In this document: positions 1 through 5,407 of the stretch, piece after piece
Layout of the letters: the number at the start of each line of letters is the position of its first letter
Numbering within the stretch: the first letter of the stretch is position 1
Source: Gemmatimonas phototrophica
GTDB lineage: Bacteria > Gemmatimonadota > Gemmatimonadetes > Longimicrobiales > Gaopeijiaceae
Direction: 5' to 3'
DNA length: 7,089 nucleotides
Assembly: GCA_945876015.1 (NCBI GenBank)
Contig: CAMCNM010000098.1
Span: 1 to 7,089 of the forward strand
Made by a program: the position numbers and the translations under genes
Notes under the pieces: generated by a model
Told to the model about the DNA's origin: nothing
Databases searched by the model: none
The model's input: only the letters and a program-made list of their open reading frames with translations

Positions 1-1003
1 TGCCGCCGAAGTCGAGCCTGAACGTGAACTCGTCCTTGGGATCGAGAGACGGGTCCATCGCGATCAGGCCGACGTTCCGGTACTGGATGTCCACCTTGCC
101 CGCGTGGGGCTCGCCGGTGAGCGCGACATCGGCCGAGGCGAACTTGAGCGTATCGGTCGCCCGCTCGATCGTGAACGCGCTCGCGCGGAAGAGGCCCGCC
201 ATGGGTCCGTCCAGTCCGACCATCCAGAGCGGACGCCCGGCCGCCTTGGGTCCGAGCTTCCGTATCCCGCGGTCGTAGACGTCGGACCCGAGCAGCTTCC
301 GGCCCAGCGCCTCGTCCACCGGAATCAGGAAGACCTCGATCATGTTGAGCTCGCCTTCCGCTCCCCGCAGCCGCTCGCCGAACCCGCGCATGACCAGCTC
401 CGGCCACGCGAGCTGATCGATCTCCTCGGTGGTGATGTTGCCCTGCGGCTTCGAGAGGTACGCCTCGGCGACCCTGCGGGCAGCGTCCCGCACGCCGCGC
501 ACGGTCGCGCCCGCCGAGATCGTGGCACCCGAGACCGTGGCCACGTCGAGACGCATGCGGAACGGATCGCTGAAGTGCTTGCCCGCGAGCTGACGCTCGA
601 AGGGGCCGTCGCGGAGGAAGTCTCCGCGGCTGCTCATCAGCGATTCGTGGTAGTCCACCACACGGGCGCCGGTGATTTCGCCCTCGAGATCGAGGCCGAC
701 TAGCGTCTTGATCGTGCCGCTGTAGCCCCTCTCGAGGGGCGGCCACTCCGAGGTGAGGAAAAGGTAGCCGGCGAGGGCTTCCTGACCCGTGGCGTCGGGC
801 GCGTAGGCTTCGTAGACGGGCGGAGTTCCCTTCGGTCCCGAGAAGCGGGTGGCGCCCGGAAAGGTCGCCTGCATGAGGTCAGGCGTGAGCGGGATTCCCA
901 GACTCTGCGCGACCACGCCGTTCAGGGGCAGGAAAACCCCCAAAAGCATGCCCGCGATCAGAGCACCGCGGCTACACCACCTTCCAATGAGGTCCCGACC
1001 CAT
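1..1003 (-). CDS. nosR: NosR-family protein, N-terminal part (signal peptide + periplasmic FMN-binding domain), partial
   Basis: The frame is open without a stop from an ATG at 1003-1001 to the window edge: 334 codons plus one base, so the C-terminus is missing. Residues 1-33 form a signal peptide (charged MGRDLIGRWCSR, then a hydrophobic run ending GVVAQ). Residues ~36-75 (PDLMQATFPGATRFSGPKGT) and ~80-120 (GYLFLTSEWPPLERGYSG, then LVGLDLEGEITGARVVDYHE) follow the NosR periplasmic domain pattern. Residues 158-161 are SGAT, the FMN attachment motif, in which family proteins carry FMN on the Thr (here T161). Residues ~197-334 match the rest of the NosR periplasmic domain (EVFLIPVDEALGRKLLG, LFRASAFTIER). 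Full-length NosR continues with membrane helices and a C-terminal 4Fe-4S module, and serves electron supply to and maturation of N2O reductase NosZ. Neither those parts nor NosZ is in view, so NirI or another FMN/4Fe-4S protein of the family remains possible. The start is supported by GGGGAG at 1015-1010, 6 nt from the ATG. Confidence 0.85.
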   Translation of the reverse strand, partial: MGRDLIGRWCSRGALIAGMLLGVFLPLNGVVAQSLGIPLTPDLMQATFPGATRFSGPKGTPPVYEAYAPDATGQEALAGYLFLTSEWPPLERGYSGTIKTLVGLDLEGEITGARVVDYHESLMSSRGDFLRDGPFERQLAGKHFSDPFRMRLDVATVSGATISAGATVRGVRDAARRVAEAYLSKPQGNITTEEIDQLAWPELVMRGFGERLRGAEGELNMIEVFLIPVDEALGRKLLGSDVYDRGIRKLGPKAAGRPLWMVGLDGPMAGLFRASAFTIERATDTLKFASADVALTGEPHAGKVDIQYRNVGLIAMDPSLDPKDEFTFRLDFGG

Positions 1004-1015
1004 CGGCTTCTCCCC
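1004..1015 (-). promoter_or_regulatory. Ribosome binding site of nosR
   Basis: Read on the minus strand, GGGGAGAAGCCG lies directly before the ATG. GGGGAG is 6 nt from the start, a good Shine-Dalgarno placement. It supports the chosen start, which also gives an intact signal peptide. Confidence 0.7.
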
Positions 1016-1044
1016 GGGAAATGCCTTCTGTACGCCCGCCGGAG

Positions 1045-1068
1045 CCGGAGGAACACCTCCGGGAGGTG
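1045..1068 (-). repeat. Two overlapping, mutually exclusive inverted repeats in the nosR leader
   Basis: CCGGAGG (1045-1051) and CCTCCGG (1056-1062) form a perfect 7-bp stem around AACA. CACCTCC (1054-1060) and GGAGGTG (1062-1068) form a second perfect 7-bp inverted repeat around a single G. The two share 1054-1062, so only one can fold at a time. They lie about 30 nt upstream of the nosR ribosome binding site, inside the predicted leader. The second is so compact (1-nt centre) that it may act as a DNA palindrome, such as an operator, rather than an RNA hairpin. No known family is recognised. Confidence 0.5.
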
Positions 1069-1084
1069 GATTGGGGGGCGAAGC

Positions 1085-1127
1085 AATATACGGACGGTGT
1101 AGTAGTGGGCAACACAGTCACAATCAA
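1085..1127 (-). promoter_or_regulatory. Possible nosR promoter with FNR/CRP-type half-site
   Basis: On the minus strand TATATT (1090-1085) could be a -10 box, setting transcription start near 1078 and a leader of about 75 nt. TTGAT (1127-1123) would then lie at about -49 to -45, within one base of where the left half of an FNR-family site (TTGAT-N4-ATCAA, centre -41.5) sits at class II activated promoters. The right half-site is not conserved (ACTGT instead of ATCAA), and no good -35 box is seen. nos genes in other bacteria are commonly controlled by FNR/DNR-type regulators. The assignment is tentative. Confidence 0.3.
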
Positions 1128-1133
1128 GGCAGA

Positions 1134-1207
1134 TCCGGTTCAATCCCGAAGGGATCGGGTCTCAATCCCGCCTGTCCGGTGATACCCCCAAGGGACATTC
1201 GGGTCTC
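1134..1207. repeat. Imperfect ~30-bp direct repeat, two copies, 41-bp period
   Basis: Copy 1 is 1134-1163 and copy 2 is 1175-1207. They share TCCGGT (1134-1139 and 1175-1180), AAGGGA (1149-1154 and 1190-1195) and TCGGGTCTC (1155-1163 and 1199-1207). The first two blocks have the same 41-bp offset; copy 2 carries a 3-bp CAT insertion (1196-1198) before the last block. By eye 25 of 30 aligned bases agree. In copy 1, ATCCC-GAA-GGGAT (1143-1155) is a small perfect hairpin. A further direct repeat, TCAATCCCG, occurs at 1140-1148 and 1162-1170, exactly 22 bp apart. The element lies between nosR and the sugar dehydrogenase gene, where operators for either would be expected; its role is unknown. Confidence 0.6.
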
Positions 1208-1229
1208 GTGGGTGTTGGAGAGGGGACCA

Positions 1230-1258
1230 TTGGCCCCGAACTCGACGGAGGCCATAGC
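1230..1258 (+). promoter_or_regulatory. Weak candidate sigma70-like promoter for the sugar dehydrogenase operon
   Basis: TTGGCC (1230-1235) and CATAGC (1253-1258) are separated by 17 bp, about 40 bp upstream of the start codon. They match the -35 and -10 consensus at only 4/6 and 3/6 positions, so this is the best candidate seen rather than a convincing promoter. It sits just downstream of the 1134-1207 direct repeat. Confidence 0.15.
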
Positions 1259-1286
1259 TTGGAGGGCGTTTTGGACACGGACCGCT

Positions 1287-1292
1287 GGAGGG
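1287..1292 (+). promoter_or_regulatory. Ribosome binding site deciding the sugar dehydrogenase start
   Basis: GGAGGG ends 5 nt before the ATG at 1298. This picks 1298 over the in-frame upstream ATG at 1208, whose extra 30 residues would bury the signal peptide inside the protein. Confidence 0.75.
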
Positions 1293-1297
1293 CACCT

Positions 1298-2713
1298 ATG
1301 CGTTTGATTTCCACTGCGCTCGTCGCGCTCGCCGTCGCCGCGCCCGCGTGCTCCCAGACCACCTCGCCCGATCCCTTCCCGGATCCGATCCCGGCCACCG
1401 ATGGCGTAATCCGGGTCGGCTTCTCGGAGTTCGCGGTGCTCCCCGATATCGCAGGGGTGCCTGCCCGGATGATGCTCATCCTGGACGAACCGGGGGCTGA
1501 GCGCCTCTTCGTCAACGACATGCGCGGTGCGCTCTACCGGGTCAGCTACGACGGAAAGAGCGTGCTCCGTTACCTGGACATCCACGGCGCGGCGTGGGGC
1601 ATCAAGGTGCAGTCCCGGGGCCGGGAGCGCGGCTTCCAGAGCTTCGCGTTCCATCCGCAGTTCACCGAGACCGGCACGCCCGGGTTCGGAAAGGTCTATA
1701 CCTGGACCGACACCGAGAACACCCAGCCGACCCCTGACTACCGCCCGGGCGGGGGCACGCGCACGCACGACACCGTCCTGCTCGAGTGGACCGCGCGCAA
1801 TCCGAGCAACGCAGTGTACGACGGCGGGCCTCCGCGCGAGCTGCTCCGCATCGAGCAGCCGTTCGCGAATCACAACGGCGGCCGGATAGCGTTCAAGCCG
1901 ACGGCGGTGCCCGGAGACGCCGACTTCGGCCTCCTCTACGTGGGTCTCGCGGACGGCGGCAGCTCGGGCGATCCGCTCAACAACGCGCAGAACCTCGGCT
2001 CTCCGTTCGGCAAGATCCTGCGCATCGATCCGCTCGGCTCCAACAGCACGAACGGCCGCTACGGGATTCCAGCGGCGAATCCGTTCGCGGCGGATGCCGC
2101 TCCGAACACGCTGGGGGAGGTCTACGCATACGGGATCCGCAACACGCAGCATTTCACGTGGGATCCCGCCAATGGCCGCATGATCATCAGCGACATCGGA
2201 CAGAACACGGTCGAGGAGCTCGACGTCGTCACGCCCGGCGCGAATCTCGGGTGGAACCTGTGGGAAGGAAGCTTCCGGTACGGACGCGGCGGCGTGGTGA
2301 TGGACGATCCCCGATCGGATCCGTCGCTCACGTACCCATTCGTCGAGTACGCGCAAACCGACTCGCTCTTCATGAATCAGTCCGCCATCACCGGCCTCGC
2401 GGTGTACCGCTCGGCTGAGATCCCCCAGCTCAAGGACGTCATCCTGTTCGGCGACCTGCCGAGCGGTGAGATCCTCTGGGTACCGGCCGACGACCTGCCC
2501 AGCGGGGGCCAGAGCCCGATCCACCGCGTCCTCCTCGACCAGGGCGGCCAGGCGCGGACGTTGCTCGAGGTGATCAAGGCCAAGAACACCGTGCAGGGCA
2601 AGACGCCCGCGACGCGCGCGGATCTACGGTTTCATCCCGGTCCCGAGGGACGGGTGTTCCTGCTCAACAAGGCGGATGGAGTGATCCGCGTCCTGGTACC
2701 CGACGGAGACTGA
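1298..2713 (+). CDS. Exported PQQ-dependent sugar (glucose/sorbosone) dehydrogenase-like beta-propeller
   Basis: 471 aa. Residues 1-18 (MRLISTALVALAVAAPAC) are a signal peptide. C18 gives an imperfect lipobox (A-P-A-C, Pro at -2), so it may be lipidated or cut by signal peptidase I. The rest fits the GSDH family (PF07995): GFQSFAFHPQF at 112-122, NHNGGRIAF at ~191-199, LYVGLADGGSSGDPLNNAQN from 213, FGKILRID, EVYAYGIRNTQHF at ~275-287, and DIGQN at 299-303 followed by GANLGWNLWEG. In soluble glucose dehydrogenase the His equivalent to H192 is the catalytic base, and the Arg-Asn equivalent to R281-N282 binds PQQ; both are present. Expected role: oxidation of an aldose or related sugar in the periplasm, passing electrons to an external acceptor. 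The true substrate is unknown, and many family members have none assigned. It is the first gene of a three-gene set, 8 bp before the lipoprotein gene, and is transcribed away from nosR. Confidence 0.88.
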   Translation: MRLISTALVALAVAAPACSQTTSPDPFPDPIPATDGVIRVGFSEFAVLPDIAGVPARMMLILDEPGAERLFVNDMRGALYRVSYDGKSVLRYLDIHGAAWGIKVQSRGRERGFQSFAFHPQFTETGTPGFGKVYTWTDTENTQPTPDYRPGGGTRTHDTVLLEWTARNPSNAVYDGGPPRELLRIEQPFANHNGGRIAFKPTAVPGDADFGLLYVGLADGGSSGDPLNNAQNLGSPFGKILRIDPLGSNSTNGRYGIPAANPFAADAAPNTLGEVYAYGIRNTQHFTWDPANGRMIISDIGQNTVEELDVVTPGANLGWNLWEGSFRYGRGGVVMDDPRSDPSLTYPFVEYAQTDSLFMNQSAITGLAVYRSAEIPQLKDVILFGDLPSGEILWVPADDLPSGGQSPIHRVLLDQGGQARTLLEVIKAKNTVQGKTPATRADLRFHPGPEGRVFLLNKADGVIRVLVPDGD

Positions 2714-2721
2714 CCGGACCC

Positions 2722-3369
2722 ATGATGAAGAATCCCGCACGCACCACACTCCTCACGTTCCTCGCCGCCGGCCTGATCGGGGCAGCGTGCGCGGGGGGGG
2801 CCGATCAGCCGCTCCCTACGAACGACATGCCGGCGGCCCAGCCCGAGCTCCAGCCTCCGACGTCCGCCGATCAAGTGGCCGAAAAGCTCCCCTACCTCTC
2901 GCCGCACGGCGGCCCTCCCGGCACCAGGGTCTCGGTGACGATGAACAACCTCGCGCTAGGGGACAGCGTGGAGGTCGGCTTCGGCAGCTTCTCCGAGCAC
3001 GAGATCATCGGCACCGGACGCCCCGACTCGAACGGCGTCTTCAAGACGACGCTCCCGGTTCCCGCGTCGGCCCTGCCCGGACCGCACTTCTTCTTCATCG
3101 CGCGCCTGGGCGGCTCGCCGATCGCGGTGTCGGATCCGTTTCTGGTGACGCGCGCCGACGGCACCGCCCGACTGCGCGGCCAGATCACCGAAGCGGGCGC
3201 GGAGTGCAAGGTGATGAAAGGCGTGAACGACGAGCTGTACGGCCTTTCCGGCAGGGTCGGCAGCCCGGCCGTCGGCGCGCGCGTCACGGTGGAGGGGAGG
3301 CTCGCCACGGGCTCTCCCTGCAAGCAGTCACTGGCGATCGAAGTGACGTCGATCCAGGTCGATCCGTGA
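2722..3369 (+). CDS. Secreted lipoprotein with TIG/IPT-like domain and DUF5818-like OB-fold
   Basis: 215 aa. Residues 1-23 are a lipoprotein signal (MMKNPARTTLLTFLAAGLIG then AAC) with C23 as the lipidated residue; a flexible Pro/Ala/Gln-rich linker runs to ~55. Residues ~58-143 resemble an Ig-like TIG/IPT domain: LSPHGGPPGTRVSVT opens as such domains do, with GVFKTTLPVP and ALPGPHFFFIARLGG as later strands. Residues ~152-215 resemble the DUF5818 OB-fold: GQITEAGAECKVMKG, LYGLSGRVG, GARVTVEGRL, then IEVTSIQVDP. C162 and C200 could form a disulphide outside the cytoplasm. No catalytic motif is seen, so a binding or structural role is inferred. It starts 8 bp after the sugar dehydrogenase stop with no strong Shine-Dalgarno, suggesting translational coupling. 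It overlaps the peptidase by 4 bp. ATGs at 2722 and 2725 are both possible starts. Domain calls rest on reading by eye. Confidence 0.75.
   Translation: MMKNPARTTLLTFLAAGLIGAACAGGADQPLPTNDMPAAQPELQPPTSADQVAEKLPYLSPHGGPPGTRVSVTMNNLALGDSVEVGFGSFSEHEIIGTGRPDSNGVFKTTLPVPASALPGPHFFFIARLGGSPIAVSDPFLVTRADGTARLRGQITEAGAECKVMKGVNDELYGLSGRVGSPAVGARVTVEGRLATGSPCKQSLAIEVTSIQVDP
2793..2800 (+). repeat. G8 homopolymer just after the lipobox cysteine codon
   Basis: Eight consecutive G residues follow the C23 codon (2788-2790) of the lipoprotein gene, encoding the end of Ala and Gly-Gly before GCC. Tracts of this length can slip during replication. A one-base change would place everything after the signal peptide out of frame. 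In GC-rich DNA it may be chance, or a sequencing-sensitive site. Confidence 0.9.
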
Positions 3370-4928
3370 CGGGCGCCCGTCGGCGGTTCGCTCTCCTGGC
3401 GGTCGCTCTCCTCCTCGGCGCCGGCGCACCAGCCTCCGCGCAGACGTTCCCCACCAACAACCGGGTCATCCGGAACATGTGGGAGCAGGGGATGGGCGCG
3501 GGCTCCCAGGTGGAGCGCCTGGCGCAGGTGCTGGCCGACTCGATCGGACCTCGGCTCATCGCCAGCCCGGGGTATTACGACGCGGTCGATTGGGCCACGA
3601 AGATGTACGAAGGCTGGCGCATCCCGGTGCGAAAGGAGCAGTACGGCACCTGGACGAGCTGGCGCCGCGGGCACACGCGGCTCGACCTGATCGCTCCACG
3701 CTTTCGCTCGCTACAGGGCACCATGCTCGCGTGGAGCCCGGGGACGCAGGGACCAGTCGAGGGCGACGTGGTCGTTCTCCCGGACCTGCCCGACGCCGCG
3801 GCGTATACAGGCTGGCTGGCCGGGATCCGCGGCAAGTTCGTGATGATCGGGCCGCCCGAGGCCACTTGCCGGCCGATCGACAACCTGATCGCGTTCGCGC
3901 GACCCGAGACCCTGCAGCGGCTCGGCGCCCAGCACGACAGCCTCGTGATGGCGTGGTCCAGCCGCTATCAACGCTTCGGAGGGGGATTCGGGGCGCGGCT
4001 CGATGCGTCGGGAGCGGCCGGCGTGTTCACCTCCCTGTGGTCGCAGGGGTGGGGTGTGAACAAGATCCACGACTCCGTGACGCTCTTCGGCGTGAATATC
4101 ACGCGCGTTCCCAGCCTCGACCTGAGCTGCGAGGACTACGGGCTCCTCTATCGTCTGGCCGACCGCCAGCAGGGTCCGCGGCTCCGCCTCGACGCCGACT
4201 CGGAGCCGCTCGGCGAGCAGCCGGTCTACAACGTGGCGGCCGAGCTCCGTGGCACCCAGCTCCCGAACGAGTACGTCGTGCTCTCCGCGCACTTCGACTC
4301 GTGGGACAGCGCGTCGGGAGCCACCGACAACGGTACCGGCACGATCATGATGATGGAGGCGATGCGGATCCTGAAGGCGACCTATCCCAACCCGCGGCGG
4401 ACGATCATCGTAGGCCACTGGGGAGGTGAGGAGCAGGGCGAGCACGGATCGGGATCGTTCGCCGCCGACCATCCGGAGGTGATCGAGGGACTCCAGGTGG
4501 GCCTCAACCAGGACAACGGCACGTGGCGGATCGACGCCATCCGGATGCGCGGGTTCACCGAGGCACAGGAAAACGTGGCACGCTGGCTCCGGAGCATCCC
4601 GCGCGAGATCGCGGACACGGTCAAGTTCGAGAGCCCCGTGGACGAAGGCGGAAGCGACCACGAGTCCTTCAACTGCTACGGCGTCCCGTTCCTGCGGCTG
4701 CAGTCCTCCAACTATCCGGACTACAGGCAGTACACGTGGCACACCAACGTGGACACGTACGACAAGGTCATCATCGACGATCTGAAGAACAACGCGACGC
4801 TGGTCGCGATGCTCGCCTACCAGGCGTCCGAGGATCGCCAGAAGCTGTCACGGGTCCGCTCGCCGCTCGACGTGAGGGGACGCCCCTTCCCCGCCTGCTC
4901 GCCGCCGCAGCGGAAATCGACCGGGTAG
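3366..4928 (+). CDS. Exported M28-family zinc metallopeptidase with PA domain insert
   Basis: 520 aa from a GTG start. Residues 1-25 are a signal peptide with an ASA|Q cleavage site. Residues ~45-125 are the N-terminal family region (VLADSIGPRLIASPGYY). Residues ~127-285 hold a PA-type insert (VEGDVVVLPDL, GIRGKFVMIGPP, VPSLDLSCEDYGLL). The catalytic domain carries the whole M28 set in order: H309 (SAHFDSWD), bridging D321 (GATDNGTG), general base E355 and ligand E356 (GGEEQGEHGS), D383 (LNQDNGT) and H459 (WHTNVDTYD). The 12-residue H-to-D spacing resembles carboxypeptidase Q-like members. It is expected to be a co-catalytic two-zinc amino- or carboxypeptidase acting on peptides outside the cytoplasm. 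GTG at 3366 overlaps the lipoprotein stop (GTGA), indicating translational coupling; this start gives a clean signal peptide, whereas in-frame ATGs further upstream would not. Residues ~495-520 form an Arg/Pro-rich tail past the usual domain end. Confidence 0.9.
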   Translation: MTGARRRFALLAVALLLGAGAPASAQTFPTNNRVIRNMWEQGMGAGSQVERLAQVLADSIGPRLIASPGYYDAVDWATKMYEGWRIPVRKEQYGTWTSWRRGHTRLDLIAPRFRSLQGTMLAWSPGTQGPVEGDVVVLPDLPDAAAYTGWLAGIRGKFVMIGPPEATCRPIDNLIAFARPETLQRLGAQHDSLVMAWSSRYQRFGGGFGARLDASGAAGVFTSLWSQGWGVNKIHDSVTLFGVNITRVPSLDLSCEDYGLLYRLADRQQGPRLRLDADSEPLGEQPVYNVAAELRGTQLPNEYVVLSAHFDSWDSASGATDNGTGTIMMMEAMRILKATYPNPRRTIIVGHWGGEEQGEHGSGSFAADHPEVIEGLQVGLNQDNGTWRIDAIRMRGFTEAQENVARWLRSIPREIADTVKFESPVDEGGSDHESFNCYGVPFLRLQSSNYPDYRQYTWHTNVDTYDKVIIDDLKNNATLVAMLAYQASEDRQKLSRVRSPLDVRGRPFPACSPPQRKSTG

Positions 4929-4945
4929 CGCGGGAAGCCCGGCCG

Positions 4946-4965
4946 CCCCGGACGGGGACAATTTT
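4946..4965 (+). terminator. Weak terminator-like hairpin after the peptidase gene
   Basis: CCCC (4946-4949) and GGGG (4954-4957) can pair around GGAC, followed after a few bases by ATTTT (4961-4965). The stem is short and the T run is only four, so the hairpin may not terminate well. Position fits the end of the exported-protein operon and a new unit beginning with the small tRNA-binding gene. The rest of 4929-5049 holds no other recognisable element. Confidence 0.2.
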
Positions 4966-5049
4966 GGCACTTCACATCGTCCCGGCCCAACGCGAGATTG
5001 ACCGCTGCATCCCCCTGGCCTTCCCTCCTCGCGCACGCAGCAGCAGCGC

Positions 5050-5397
5050 ATGACCTCGGATTCGGGCAAATTCGCCTACCTCCCCGAGGAGATCGCGGGA
5101 AAGCACGTCGTCATCGTGGCCAACCTCCAGCCGGCCAAGATCCGGGGCGAGATGAGCCAGGGGATGGTGCTCGCCACCGAGACCGAAACCGCGTTCGGCC
5201 TACTGCTCGCCCCGGACGCAGCCCCCGGCACGCGCGTCGCTCCGACGAGTGCCCCGGAACCGTCGGACCAGATCACGATCGACGCCTTCAAGCGCCATGA
5301 CATCGTGGCGGAAGCGGGCCGCGTGACGTTCGACGGCGCCAGCATCGACACACCACGCCTCGTGATGGATCGGGGTGTCACGGGAAAGCTGCGATGA
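5050..5397 (+). CDS. Half-domain tRNA-binding protein (C-terminal half of Trbp111/MetG-type OB fold) with unusual tail
   Basis: 115 aa. Residues ~10-43 (YLPEEIAGKHVVIVANLQ, then PAKIRGEMSQGMVLA) are a clear match to the second half of the tRNA-binding domain of Trbp111, CsaA and the MetG C-terminus; SQGM is its hallmark. The first half of that fold (the D-L-R-V strand and HP-x-ADKL segment) should precede residue ~6 and is absent. An in-frame stop at 4999-5001 prevents useful extension, and neither other forward frame from 4929 to 5049 shows the missing segment. Residues 44-75 correspond to the domain end. The tail from ~75 (DQITIDAFKRHDI...) partly resembles the sequence that normally opens the same domain. 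No good Shine-Dalgarno is seen before the ATG. It could be a decayed 3' remnant of metG or a trbp gene, or a divergent small protein; coding style remains good throughout. It ends 10 bp before the addB-like start. Confidence 0.6.
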   Translation: MTSDSGKFAYLPEEIAGKHVVIVANLQPAKIRGEMSQGMVLATETETAFGLLLAPDAAPGTRVAPTSAPEPSDQITIDAFKRHDIVAEAGRVTFDGASIDTPRLVMDRGVTGKLR

Positions 5398-5400
5398 AGG
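5396..5400 (+). promoter_or_regulatory. Ribosome binding site deciding the AddB-like start
   Basis: GAAGG lies 7 nt before the GTG at 5408 and overlaps the stop of the preceding gene. It favours 5408 over the other in-frame GTG at 5375, which has weaker spacing and lies within the upstream gene. An ATG at 5394 is in another frame and stops at once (TAG, 5406-5408). Confidence 0.5.
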
Positions 5401-5407
5401 CCGCCTA

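Noticed and set aside
104..703. Plus-strand open frame within the NosR region
   Set aside because: The minus strand gives a signal peptide, SGAT motif and NosR-like sequence across the whole stretch; the plus frame is a shadow.
1098..1160. tRNA-like sequence: GTGT/ACAC D-arm-like stem and GGTTCAATCCC T-loop-like string
   Set aside because: No anticodon stem can be formed, the T stem has a mismatch, and the acceptor ends do not pair, so no tRNA or clear tRNA remnant is supported.
1124..2524. Long open frame on the minus strand opposite the sugar dehydrogenase
   Set aside because: Its composition is Arg/Ala/Val/Glu-rich with no recognisable domain, and it mirrors a plus-strand gene with complete family motifs; it is a GC-bias shadow.
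2787..3365. In-frame upstream extension of the peptidase over the lipoprotein gene
   Set aside because: The extension is Arg/Gly-rich and would place the peptidase signal peptide internally; GTG at 3366 with the 4-bp overlap is the better start.
3711..4742. Minus-strand open frame opposite the peptidase
   Set aside because: The plus strand contains the full set of M28 zinc ligands; the antisense product shows no family features.
4964..4980. TTGGCAC string resembling a sigma54 -24 element
   Set aside because: The -12 GC at the required distance is absent (CG is found), so it is not a sigma54 promoter.
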